Source: Acidimicrobiia bacterium (GTDB lineage Bacteria > Actinomycetota > Acidimicrobiia > IMCC26256 > PALSA-555). Taken from it: 64,000 nucleotides of DNA. Both the position numbers and the translations under genes were made by a program. The DNA lies in contig DASZJD010000094.1 of NCBI GenBank assembly GCA_035948415.1, positions 1 to 64,000 on the forward strand, written 5' to 3'. Under the pieces are notes generated by a model. The model was not told where the DNA came from, ran no database searches, and saw nothing but the letters and a program-made list of their open reading frames with translations. This document shows, piece by piece, positions 38,109-46,287 of the stretch (its first letter is position 1; the number at the start of each line of letters is the position of its first letter).

Positions 38109-39002
38109 GTGAGCGACATCAGGCTCGACGACGAGCACGCCGCGGACCCGCGCCTCCCCGACGGCCCGATCCTCGACCGGCACGCGCTGCCGACCGGGGA
38201 GCAAGCTCGGGCCGCACCCCTCGAGCTGCCCCAGGTCGTGGCGATCGCCAACCAGAAGGGCGGGGTAGGGAAGACGACCACGGCGGTGAACCTGGGCGCG
38301 GCCCTGGCGGAGGCCGGCTTCAGGATCCTGGTCGTCGACCTCGACCCGCAGGGCAACGCCACCACCGGCCTGGGCCTCAACCCGCGGGACGTGACCGCAT
38401 CGGTCTACGACGTCATCCTCAGCAACATGCCACTCGAGGACTGCGTCGAGCCCACCAGCCTGAAGAACCTGTTCGTCGCGCCGGCCACCATCGACCTGGC
38501 CGGCGCCGAGATCGAGCTCGTGGCCCAGATGAGCCGGGAGCTACGACTGCGGCGGGCGATCGACGCCGTGCGCGACCAGTACGACATCGTCCTCATCGAC
38601 TGCCCACCCTCGCTGGGCCTCCTCACCGTGAACGGTCTCGCCGCCGCCGACGACGTCATCGTCCCGATCCAGTGCGAGTACTACGCGCTCGAGGGCCTCG
38701 GGCAGCTGCTCCGCAATGTGGCGCTCGTGCACGCCAACCTGAATCCCTCGCTTGAGGTCCGCGGGATCGTGCTCACCATGTACGACGCCCGCACGAAGCT
38801 GGCCGACCAGGTCGAGGCCGAGGTCCGCGAGTACTTCGGCCCGAAGGTCTACAAGACGGTGGTCCCGCGCACCGTCCGCCTGTCCGAGGCGCCGTCGTTC
38901 GGGCAGCCGATCATCGTGTTCGATTCGACGTCTCGCGGCGCCCGGGCCTACCGCGATCTGGCGAGGGAGGTGTGCGATGGCGCGACCAGGCGGACTCGGT
39001 AA
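38109..39002 (+). CDS. parA: Chromosome partitioning ATPase ParA (Soj)
   Basis: 297 residues with a ~35-residue N-terminal extension before the ATPase core. The deviant Walker A motif is ANQKGGVGKTTTAVNLG near residue 45, the A' motif DLDPQGNATTGLG near residue 76, and the B motif DIVLIDCPPSLGLLTVNGL near residue 160. ParA forms ATP-dependent nucleoid gradients that pull ParB-parS complexes apart. It starts at GTG 38109 and overlaps parB by 26 bases, so expression is coupled. The parS array lies upstream. Confidence 0.96.
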   Translation: MSDIRLDDEHAADPRLPDGPILDRHALPTGEQARAAPLELPQVVAIANQKGGVGKTTTAVNLGAALAEAGFRILVVDLDPQGNATTGLGLNPRDVTASVYDVILSNMPLEDCVEPTSLKNLFVAPATIDLAGAEIELVAQMSRELRLRRAIDAVRDQYDIVLIDCPPSLGLLTVNGLAAADDVIVPIQCEYYALEGLGQLLRNVALVHANLNPSLEVRGIVLTMYDARTKLADQVEAEVREYFGPKVYKTVVPRTVRLSEAPSFGQPIIVFDSTSRGARAYRDLAREVCDGATRRTR

Positions 39003-39885
39003 GGGTCTCGGCGCTCTGATCCCGACCGGTGCCGCCGAGCGGGTCGGCGGGCCGGCGGTGGAGCCGGGGCTCCAAGAGCTCCCAATTGCCGCGATTCGCC
39101 CAAACCCCTATCAACCCCGCGATCGGTTCGACGAAGAGGGCCTCGGGGCCCTGGCGGACTCGATCCGCGAGGTGGGGCTCCTGCAGCCGGTCCTGGTCCG
39201 GCCGGCGGGAGACGGCTACGAGCTCGTCGCCGGCGAGCGTCGCTGGCGGGCGGCGCGCCGGGCCGGGTTGCAGGTGATCCCCGCGATCGTCCGCCAGACC
39301 GAGGACCACAAGGCGCTGCAGGCGGCCCTGGTCGAGAACCTGCAACGCGACGACCTCAACCCACTGGAGGAGGCCGCGGCCTACCAACAGATGATCGAGG
39401 ACTTCTCGATGACCCACGACCAGGTGGCGGCGACGGTGGGCAAGAGTCGGGCCGCGGTCTCCAACACCCTCCGCCTCCTCCTGCTGCCCCCATCGATCCA
39501 GCGCGCGTTGCGCGACGACCGGCTCTCCATGGGTCACGCCCGGGCGCTGCTCGGGACACCCGATCGCGCGTTCCAAGAGTCACTCGCCCGGCGGGCCATC
39601 AAGGACGATCTGTCGGTCCGCGCGGTCGAAGACGCAGTGCGCGCGCGCAACGAGGGCACTGACGATGGGGAGCGAGCGCGTTCGACGACGGCCCGGATTC
39701 GGCCGCCGGGCCTGCTCGAGATCGAGGAGCTCCTCGCCGAGCACCTGCAGACGCGAGTGCGAATTCGGCTCCGCGCCGGGAAGAAAGGCACGCTGGCCGT
39801 GGACTTCGGCGGCCTCGACGACCTCGAGCGGATCTACCGCCGCATGACCGGCGACCGCGGCGCCCCGAGCGCCGCGTCGGCCTAG
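38977..39885 (+). CDS. parB: Chromosome partitioning protein ParB (Spo0J)
   Basis: 302 residues. The N-terminus MARPGGLGKGLGALIP carries the ParA-activating basic peptide. The CTPase/ParB-N domain contains IRPNPYQPRDRFDEEGL, ELVAGERRWRAARRAG (the GERRxRA box near residue 90) and ENLQRDDLNPLEEAAAY. The helix-turn-helix part is MTHDQVAATVGKSRAAVSNTLRLL near residue 148, and the C-terminal dimerisation domain ends with GTLAVDFGGLDDLERIY. It loads at parS and slides to form partition complexes. The stop overlaps the convergent CwlM-like gene by four bases. Confidence 0.96.
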   Translation: MARPGGLGKGLGALIPTGAAERVGGPAVEPGLQELPIAAIRPNPYQPRDRFDEEGLGALADSIREVGLLQPVLVRPAGDGYELVAGERRWRAARRAGLQVIPAIVRQTEDHKALQAALVENLQRDDLNPLEEAAAYQQMIEDFSMTHDQVAATVGKSRAAVSNTLRLLLLPPSIQRALRDDRLSMGHARALLGTPDRAFQESLARRAIKDDLSVRAVEDAVRARNEGTDDGERARSTTARIRPPGLLEIEELLAEHLQTRVRIRLRAGKKGTLAVDFGGLDDLERIYRRMTGDRGAPSAASA

Positions 39886-40883
39886 CGGTCGCCCTCCACG
39901 ACGACCGGCGCTTCGACGGCGCGGCGAATGCCGCGCACGACAGCCCGGGCGACATTGCCGGCGCCGGCCACGATCCCGCGCATCGCGTCGACGTCACCGT
40001 CCGGAACGACCTCGCAGACGACCGCCGCCATGCGAGTCTCGCGCAGGACCGCGTAGGCCTTGCCGGACACGTCGACGGCGGTGGGCAGGAGGTCGCGCAG
40101 CTCATCGTGGACGGCGGTCGCGATGGCGCGTCCGGACTCCGACCTGAACCGGCCGAGGGCGAAGTACGCGCAGTGGCAGCCGACCGAGTCGCCGGGCCGT
40201 AGGCCGAGGAACAGGTCCGCGTCGAAGCGGTTGGCGGAGCCAGCGAGGAGCGAGTCGTCGGCGCCGGAGGCGTCGAGGAGCGCGCGCGCGCCGCTGTCGA
40301 GAAGTCCGCGCGTCACCTCCTCGCCGAGCACGGCCAGCCCGGGCGCAGCGGCGACGTACGCGACGTGACCGGCGAGCCGGCGCGGCTCTCGTCGCAGGGC
40401 CTCGCGTTCGCGAACGACGGCCACCGAGCCTGCGGCCATGCCTCCGACCCTGCGCAGTACGGCCACGGTCGCAGGGCCGCAGATCCCGTCCGCGGGAATG
40501 CCGGCATCGCCCTGGAAGGCGGCCAGGGCGCGCTGGGTCGCCTCGCCGAGGATCCCGTCCTCACGGCCGGCGTCGAAGCCGAGGGCGTTCAGGCGGCGTT
40601 GGAGTTCGAGGACGTCGTCGCCGCGGGCCATCGGGCGGCGCAGGTAGAGCAGGCGGTCCGCCAGGCCGTACCCGCTCTCGACCAGTGCGGACCACGTCTG
40701 GCGGCCGACGAGCCCATCCACCCGAAGGCCCCGGGCCTGTTGGAACGCCCGAACCGCGGCCTCGGTCCCGGCGCCGAAGCAGCCCATCGGGTCGGCGGTG
40801 ACGTGGTAGCCCAGCCCGCCGAGGCGACGTTGGAGGTCGCGAACCTCCTCACCGCGGCCGCCGGTTCGCAGCGGCGCGGGCAC
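39882..40883 (-). CDS. cwlM: CwlM-like pseudo-amidase with two peptidoglycan-binding domains
   Basis: 333 residues. Two PG_binding_1 repeats (about residues 10-75 and 90-150; EEVRDLQRRLGGLGY and DDVLELQRRLNALGF) precede an amidase_3-like domain (about residues 175-325). The zinc-site positions of true N-acetylmuramoyl-L-alanine amidases look lost: I find no DPGHGG motif, and the usual S-x-H-x-N segment reads LFLGLRPGD. Mycobacterial CwlM is likewise catalytically degenerate; it is phosphorylated by PknB and activates MurA. It lies between trxA and parB, the same place as cwlM in mycobacteria. GTG 40883 follows trxA by five bases. Confidence 0.82.
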   Translation of the reverse strand: MPAPLRTGGRGEEVRDLQRRLGGLGYHVTADPMGCFGAGTEAAVRAFQQARGLRVDGLVGRQTWSALVESGYGLADRLLYLRRPMARGDDVLELQRRLNALGFDAGREDGILGEATQRALAAFQGDAGIPADGICGPATVAVLRRVGGMAAGSVAVVREREALRREPRRLAGHVAYVAAAPGLAVLGEEVTRGLLDSGARALLDASGADDSLLAGSANRFDADLFLGLRPGDSVGCHCAYFALGRFRSESGRAIATAVHDELRDLLPTAVDVSGKAYAVLRETRMAAVVCEVVPDGDVDAMRGIVAGAGNVARAVVRGIRRAVEAPVVVEGDR

Positions 40884-40888
40884 GCGGC

Positions 40889-41227
40889 TCAGCCGACGAA
40901 CTCGGCGAGCTCCTGGAGGAGCTGGGCCTTGCCCTTGGCGCCGACCAGTCGGCGCGCCTCCTGTGACGATTCTCCGGCCTTGAACAAGAGCAGCGTGGGG
41001 ATGCTCATCACGTTGTAGCGCATCGCCGTGTTGGGGTTGTCGTCCACGTTGAGCTTGGCGATCTGGAGCTTGTCGCCGTTCTCCGACGCGATCTCCTCGA
41101 GCACAGGAGCAATCATCTTGCAGGGACCACACCACTCGGCCCAGAAGTCCACCAGCACCGGCCGCTCCGACCCGCTGATGGTCTCGTCGAAGGTGGAGTC
41201 GCTCAGCGCCAGGATGTGCTCAGACAC
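40889..41227 (-). CDS. trxA: Thioredoxin
   Basis: 112 residues with the active site WAEWCGPCKM near residues 30-39, the cis-Pro loop MSIPTLLLFK near residue 75 and the Asp/Lys pair of thioredoxin. It reduces protein disulfides in the cytoplasm and is recycled by the thioredoxin reductase encoded upstream. The GTG start (41227) follows GAAAGG at good spacing. It lies 94 bases after trxB on the same strand. Confidence 0.96.
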   Translation of the reverse strand: MSEHILALSDSTFDETISGSERPVLVDFWAEWCGPCKMIAPVLEEIASENGDKLQIAKLNVDDNPNTAMRYNVMSIPTLLLFKAGESSQEARRLVGAKGKAQLLQELAEFVG

Positions 41228-41321
41228 GCCAATACCTTTCGTCAGGGCCGCGCCGTCCGCGGGACGAGTCTACTGACGGGGAGAACACGGGCCCCGACAC
41301 GCGAATTCCGGGCTGGGCTCA

Positions 41322-42260
41322 TCACCGCCGCGCGTGCGCTCGGGCCGACAGCCAGCGCTCGGCCTCCATGGCGGCCATGCAGCCGCTCCCCGCCGCCGTC
41401 ACGGCCTGCCGGAACACATGATCCTGGACGTCCCCAGCCGCGAACACGCCGTCGACTGACGCGCCGGTCGAGTCTGCGGCGGTCTTGACGTACCCGGCGT
41501 CGTCGAGCTCGAGCTGGCCCTGGAAGAGCGCGGTGTTCGGGTCGTGGCCGATGGCGACGAACAGGCCGCCGACGGCGAGCTCGGAGGGCTCGTTGGTGAC
41601 GGTGTCGCGCAGGCGCAGTGCTTCGACCTGGCCGTTGCCGAGCACGTCGTCCACGACCGCGTTCCAGCGGAAGCTGATCTTGGCGTTGACGCGCGCACGC
41701 TCGGCCATGATCTTGGAGGCGCGGAGCTCGTCGCGACGATGGATGAGCGTGACCTCGGTCGCGAACTTCGTCAGGAACAGCGCCTCCTCCACTGCGGAGT
41801 CGCCGCCGCCGACCACGGCCAGCGGCTTGCCACGGAAGAAGAACCCGTCGCACGTGGCGCACGTCGAGACGCCGTGGCCGAGCAGCCGCTGCTCGGACTC
41901 AAGGCCGAGCATCCGGGCCGACGCGCCGGTGGCGACGATGAGCGCCTCGCCTCGGAACTCCTGGCCGTCGACCCACACCCCGAACGGCGACTCGCTGAGG
42001 TCCACCCGCTCGGCGTCGGCGGTGACGAACTCGGCGCCGAAACGCCCCGCCTGCTCGCGGAACTTCGTCATGAGCTCCGGGCCGAGGATCCCGTCGGGGA
42101 AGCCCGGGTAGTTCTCGACGTCGTTCGTCAGCATGAGCTGCCCGCCGGCGGCGAGGCCCTCGATGACGACGGGGGCCAGGTTCGCCCGGGCGCCGTAGAC
42201 GGCCGCGGTCAGCCCCGCCGGCCCGGAGCCGACGATGACGAGCGACCGCTCATCGCTCAC
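41322..42260 (-). CDS. trxB: Thioredoxin reductase
   Basis: 312 residues. The FAD site is VIVGSGPAGLTAAVYGARA at the N-terminus, the redox-active pair is TCATCDGFFF near residue 133, the NADPH site is VVGGGDSAVEEALFLTKFA near residue 151, and the C-terminal FAD contact is GVFAAGDVQDHVFRQAVTAAGSG. It transfers electrons from NADPH to thioredoxin. The start is decided by AGGAGGTG, a perfect anti-16S match, nine bases before GTG 42260. The earlier GTG at 42272 lies inside that ribosome site. Confidence 0.96.
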   Translation of the reverse strand: MSDERSLVIVGSGPAGLTAAVYGARANLAPVVIEGLAAGGQLMLTNDVENYPGFPDGILGPELMTKFREQAGRFGAEFVTADAERVDLSESPFGVWVDGQEFRGEALIVATGASARMLGLESEQRLLGHGVSTCATCDGFFFRGKPLAVVGGGDSAVEEALFLTKFATEVTLIHRRDELRASKIMAERARVNAKISFRWNAVVDDVLGNGQVEALRLRDTVTNEPSELAVGGLFVAIGHDPNTALFQGQLELDDAGYVKTAADSTGASVDGVFAAGDVQDHVFRQAVTAAGSGCMAAMEAERWLSARAHARR

Positions 42261-42288
42261 TGGGAGCCGCACCTCCTCCGGACGCCGG

Positions 42289-42570
42289 TCAGGCCGTCCG
42301 CTTGGTCCGCCTGCTCCAGCAGAACGCGCCCCCCAGCACGAGCATTCCGCCCGCGATCAGGTACGCCAGCCACACGTCGCCGGCCAGGAGCACGAGGCCC
42401 CGGAAGGCCCCGACCGACGCCAGCACGAGCGCGGTGAGCACGAAGAAGGTGACGAGGAGGCCGTAGACGACGGCTCGGGTGGCCCGCTCGGCCGGTACGA
42501 CGGCGCGCCGACGGACCGCCGAGACGGCGGCCTCGATCGCGTCCGCGGCTTGGGTGGTCCAGTCGGCCAT
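42289..42570 (-). CDS. Small two-span membrane protein
   Basis: 93 residues. A charged amphipathic N-terminus (MADWTTQAADAIEAAVSAVR) leads to two hydrophobic spans (VVYGLLVTFFVLTALVLASV and VWLAYLIAGGMLVLGGAFCW) and a basic tail (SRRTKRTA). It looks like the small phage-holin-like or GtrA-like membrane proteins but has no motif I can name. It is 28 bases upstream of trxB on the same strand. The ATG at 42570 is clear. Confidence 0.7.
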   Translation of the reverse strand: MADWTTQAADAIEAAVSAVRRRAVVPAERATRAVVYGLLVTFFVLTALVLASVGAFRGLVLLAGDVWLAYLIAGGMLVLGGAFCWSRRTKRTA

Positions 42571-42653
42571 GTGCTCTCGATGAGGGGCCCGCCAGCGCTG
42601 GGAGCGTACCGGGGACGCGGAAGGGACCGGGAGCCTCGTCGCCGATCCGCGCC

Positions 42654-43754
42654 TCAGCGGCCCGGAGCGAGGGGGTGCACCACCGGCGCTGGCACCGGGG
42701 AGGCCCCCGCCCCAGCGGCGCGGACAATGAGGTACCCGGCGGCGACCCCGGCGATGAACAGCACCGCCGCGAGGACGGCGACCGGGCCGCGGCGGGCGGG
42801 GCGTGGCGTCGGGCGGATCGGTGGGGCCGCCCGGGCCGGAGCGGGCGCGGGCTCTCGCGGGGGCATGACCACCGTGCGCGCGGGCTCGGCCCGAGGGGCG
42901 TCGGCGACGGTGGCGTCCTCGCGGGGACGGTCCGAGAGGGCGTCGGCGACGGCCTGGGCGGTTGGGGGACGGTCGGCCGGGTCGAGGGCCAGGCAGGCCA
43001 TGATCAGCCGGGCCAGCCCCGACGGGCAGTCGGGACGGGTCTGGCGGACCGGAGCGGGCGGAGTGCTCAGCCTGGCAAGGGCGATGGCCATCTCGGTGTC
43101 GCCCTGGAAGGGGAGCTCGCCGACGAGCATCTCGTAGAGCACGAGGCCGAGGGCGTAGATGTCGGTGCGCGGGTCCACGGGCTCGCCCCGCAGCTGCTCC
43201 GGCGCGAGGTAGCGGGCGGTGCCGACGACGGTGCCGGTCCGGGTCAGCTCGCCGCCCCCGGCCTTGGCGATTCCGAAGTCCGTGACCTTGACGGAGCCGT
43301 CCGGCGGCACGAGCACGTTCGCGGGCTTCACGTCCCGGTGCACGACGCCCTGCCGGTGGGCGGCCTCGAGGGCGGCGGCGACCTCGCGGCCGATCCGCAC
43401 GGACTCGAGGATCGGAAGCGGGCCCTTGACGTCGAGGACGCGTCGCAGGTTGGGACCGTCGACGAACTCCATGACGATGTAGCCGAGGCCCTCGTCGTCG
43501 CCGGTGTCGTACGTGGCGACGATCCCTGGATGGCTGAGCCGGGCTGCGGCCACAGCCTCGTTGCGGAACCGGGTGCGCAGCGCCTCGTCGAAAGCGAGCT
43601 CTGGGTGCAAGATCTTCACGGCCACCCGTCGAGCGAGCAGCGTGTCCTCCCCGACCCAGACCGTCGCCATCCCGCCCCGGGCGAGGACGCTCACGAGCCG
43701 ATACCGGCCACCGAGCACGCGACCCGGCGCGGCAGGAGCAGACACCGGCGTCAC
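42654..43754 (-). CDS. Membrane Ser/Thr protein kinase
   Basis: 366 residues. The kinase domain (about residues 15-280) is complete: LARGGMATVWVGED, the Lys in RRVAVKIL, EFVDGPNLRRVL, the catalytic Asp in HRDVKPANVL, DFGIAKAGG and the APEQLRGEPVDPRTDIYALG segment. Then comes a Pro/Arg/Ala-rich juxtamembrane linker, one span near residues 325-346 and a short extracellular tail without PASTA repeats. It probably signals from the envelope; substrates are unknown. In mycobacteria the nearby MurJ carries a fused pseudokinase domain. Here an intact, separate kinase sits four genes from murJ. Confidence 0.9.
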   Translation of the reverse strand: MTPVSAPAAPGRVLGGRYRLVSVLARGGMATVWVGEDTLLARRVAVKILHPELAFDEALRTRFRNEAVAAARLSHPGIVATYDTGDDEGLGYIVMEFVDGPNLRRVLDVKGPLPILESVRIGREVAAALEAAHRQGVVHRDVKPANVLVPPDGSVKVTDFGIAKAGGGELTRTGTVVGTARYLAPEQLRGEPVDPRTDIYALGLVLYEMLVGELPFQGDTEMAIALARLSTPPAPVRQTRPDCPSGLARLIMACLALDPADRPPTAQAVADALSDRPREDATVADAPRAEPARTVVMPPREPAPAPARAAPPIRPTPRPARRGPVAVLAAVLFIAGVAAGYLIVRAAGAGASPVPAPVVHPLAPGR

Positions 43755-43783
43755 GCTACCCAGCCCGGCGCTCCGGGCCCGCG

Positions 43784-44620
43784 TCAGCCCGCGACCTGGA
43801 AGGTGACTCCGAGGACCCCGGGCCCGGCGTGGGTCCCGATCACGGGGCCGACGTCGCCGACCACAATCTTGTCGCGAGGCGCGACGTCGTCGACGAGGTC
43901 GAGGAACTCGTCGAGGTCGGGGGCGGCGCCGTGGAGGACGGCCACTTCCTCGACCGACTGCTCATGGACCTTGTCCGCGAGCAAGCGGAGCGCCTTCGAT
44001 CGGGTGCGGACCTTTCCGGCCTCCTCAACGACGCCATCGCGCACCTCGATGACGGGCTTCACCGCCAGCATCGAGCCGAGCAGGGCGCGCGCGTTCCCGA
44101 TCCGGCCTCCCTTCCTCAGGAACTCGAGGGTGTCGAGGGTTCCGAAGAGCCGGGTGCGGTCGCGCCGGTCGGTGACCTCTTCGACGACCTCCTCGAGGGG
44201 GGCGCCCTCGTTGGCCCTGCGGGCGGCGGCCAGGCACAGGCTGCCGAGGCCCATCGAGCAGGTGAGCGAGTCGATGACCTCGACCGGGCAGCCCTCCGCG
44301 ACCGATGAGGCCGCGACCTGCGCGGCCTGCATGGTGGCGGACAGCCGCGACGACAGGTTGACGCAGACGATCCCGTCGGCACCGGCCTCCGCGAGGGCGC
44401 CAAAGCAGGCCGCGAACGCGCCGGCGGACGGGGCCGCGGTCTCGGGCAGCGCCGACGCGTGGGTCAGGCGGCGCCAGAACTCCTGGTTCGAGAGCTCCTC
44501 GCGATCGATGAGCTCCTCGGCACCGAACCGGATCGTGAGCGGCACGATCTCGATGCCGAGCTCGGCGACGAGCGGCTCGGGCAGGTCGCAGGCGCTGTCG
44601 GTGACGACTCGGACTGGCAC
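43784..44620 (-). CDS. DegV-family fatty-acid-binding protein
   Basis: 278 residues of the DegV family. VRVVTDSACDLPEPLVAELG opens the protein, ASALPETAAPSAGAF is the conserved fatty-acid-headgroup region, and VNLSSRLSATMQAAQ, LEFLRKGGRIG and GPVIGTHAGPGVLGV follow. DegV/FakB proteins present fatty acids to a FakA kinase; no fakA is visible here, so the partner may lie elsewhere. GTG 44620 is chosen because GGGGAGG stands five bases before it; the ATG at 44653, overlapping the murJ stop, would add 11 residues. It follows murJ on the same strand. Confidence 0.9.
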   Translation of the reverse strand: MPVRVVTDSACDLPEPLVAELGIEIVPLTIRFGAEELIDREELSNQEFWRRLTHASALPETAAPSAGAFAACFGALAEAGADGIVCVNLSSRLSATMQAAQVAASSVAEGCPVEVIDSLTCSMGLGSLCLAAARRANEGAPLEEVVEEVTDRRDRTRLFGTLDTLEFLRKGGRIGNARALLGSMLAVKPVIEVRDGVVEEAGKVRTRSKALRLLADKVHEQSVEEVAVLHGAAPDLDEFLDLVDDVAPRDKIVVGDVGPVIGTHAGPGVLGVTFQVAG

Positions 44621-44649
44621 GGCTGCCTCCCCTGGCGCCCGGGTAGGTG

Positions 44650-46287
44650 TCATCGTCGCACGCCGGCGCCTCCCTGGGCCGCTCGGCGGCGGGCAGGGCG
44701 GAACCCCGCCGCCAGCGCTTGCCACTCCTCGACCCGGGTCAGGGTGAGCCCAGTGGCCAGGACGAGGGTTGCGACGAGCAGCCCGGCGGCGGTGGCGGCA
44801 ACGGCCCGGATGCCGCCGGCCCAGCCGACGGCGCCCGCTGCGAGCCACGCGGCGGTTCCGGCGACGGCGCTCACCAGCGCGACCTTGCTGGTCGTCGTCT
44901 CGATCCCCCGACCCTGGAGGCCGCCGATGCGGCGGCTCAGCACCGCCAGCGTGACGACCGCCGCGACGGCGTACGCGCCCGAGAACGCGTAGGCGAGGCC
45001 GGGGATGCCCAGCGGTCCGAACAGAGCCAGCGCCAGCCCGACGTTCACCGCGTTCTCGAGACAGTTGAGCAGAAATGGCGTACGGGTGTCGTGGACGGAG
45101 TAGAAGACGCGCAGTGCGAACAGGTAGACGGAGAAGAAGGGGAGACCCACCGCGAACGCGACCACGGTGTGCGCGACCAGGGCGGAGTCTCCGCGGGAGA
45201 AGGCCCCTCGTTGCAGCAGCGCTACGACCGCAGGTCGGGCCAGGGCGACCGAGACCGCGGCGGCGGGGATCACGATCGTGAGGACGAGCCGCAGGGCGCG
45301 CGCGAAGCGGTGCCGGAGGGCAGGCAGATCCCTCGCCACCGCCGCCAGCTCGGGACCGGCCGTGGTCATGATCGACACCGCGAACAGCCCGTGCGGGAGC
45401 TGGAACAGGGTGTACGCCAAGAGGTAGGCGGCGGGCCCCCCGGTCCGCCCGTTGGCCAGGACGAGGACGATCCAGAGCGCGACCTGGTTCGCCACGACGT
45501 ATCCGACCGTCCAGCCCGACAGCCGCAGGACGGTCGCGACCGCCCGGTGCCGCCAGGCGGCGAGGAACCGGAGCCGTACCCGAGCGCCCTTCAGGGCGGG
45601 GACGAGGCCGAACGCCATGACCGCCACCGCCGCGGTGGTCCCCAGACCGAGGTAGAGCAGCAACGGCGTGTCGCCGAGGACGCGGCCCACCGTGATCGGC
45701 CGGCCGGCGAGGCGCGGGAGGGACAGAAACAGGGCGACGAGAACGAGATTGTTCAGGTTTGGCGCGAATGCAGCCGCGGCGAAGCGTCGCCGCGCTTGGA
45801 GCAGGGCGGTGGCGAGGGCGGTGAACCCGTACAGCGCGATCTGCGGCATGAACAGGCGGACCAGGTCGGTCGCGAGTTCGCGCTGCGGCCCTTGCTGGGC
45901 CCCGGACACACGGAGCGTGAGCAGGTCGGCGATCCAGGGGGCGAGGACGACGCCGAGCACCGACACCGCGATCAACGCGAGGATCGACACGGTCACGACC
46001 GCGCTCGTCGCGTCCTCGTCGTCGTCGGCGAGGTGCCGCACGAACTGGGGGACCAAGGTCGCGGTGAGGACGCCGCCGACCAACAGCTCGTAGAGCATGT
46101 TCGGCGTCTCGTTCGCGAACGCGTACGTGCCGGACAGCGCGCTGAGCCCGATGGCGTAGGCGGCCGCCGCCCGCCACAGCAGACCGGTGATCCGGGACGT
46201 GGCGGTACCGACGCCGACGACGACGCTGGACCGGACAAGGCGACCGGTGTCGTGAGGGCGCAGGCCGCCTTGCCCGCGCCGGGTCAT
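44650..46287 (-). CDS. murJ: Lipid II flippase MurJ (MviN)
   Basis: 545 residues with about fourteen membrane spans. MurJ signature regions are the N-terminal GVGTATSRITGLLW (with the conserved Arg), NETPNMLYELLVGGVLTATLVP, the DLVRLFMPQIALYGFTALATALLQARRRFAAAAFAPNLNN stretch (central cavity) and ALLQRGAFS. It flips lipid II outward for peptidoglycan polymerisation. It lacks the C-terminal pseudokinase and extracellular domain that mycobacterial MviN carries. The ATG overlaps the stop of the large upstream membrane protein by four bases. Confidence 0.95.
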   Translation of the reverse strand: MTRRGQGGLRPHDTGRLVRSSVVVGVGTATSRITGLLWRAAAAYAIGLSALSGTYAFANETPNMLYELLVGGVLTATLVPQFVRHLADDDEDATSAVVTVSILALIAVSVLGVVLAPWIADLLTLRVSGAQQGPQRELATDLVRLFMPQIALYGFTALATALLQARRRFAAAAFAPNLNNLVLVALFLSLPRLAGRPITVGRVLGDTPLLLYLGLGTTAAVAVMAFGLVPALKGARVRLRFLAAWRHRAVATVLRLSGWTVGYVVANQVALWIVLVLANGRTGGPAAYLLAYTLFQLPHGLFAVSIMTTAGPELAAVARDLPALRHRFARALRLVLTIVIPAAAVSVALARPAVVALLQRGAFSRGDSALVAHTVVAFAVGLPFFSVYLFALRVFYSVHDTRTPFLLNCLENAVNVGLALALFGPLGIPGLAYAFSGAYAVAAVVTLAVLSRRIGGLQGRGIETTTSKVALVSAVAGTAAWLAAGAVGWAGGIRAVAATAAGLLVATLVLATGLTLTRVEEWQALAAGFRPARRRAAQGGAGVRR

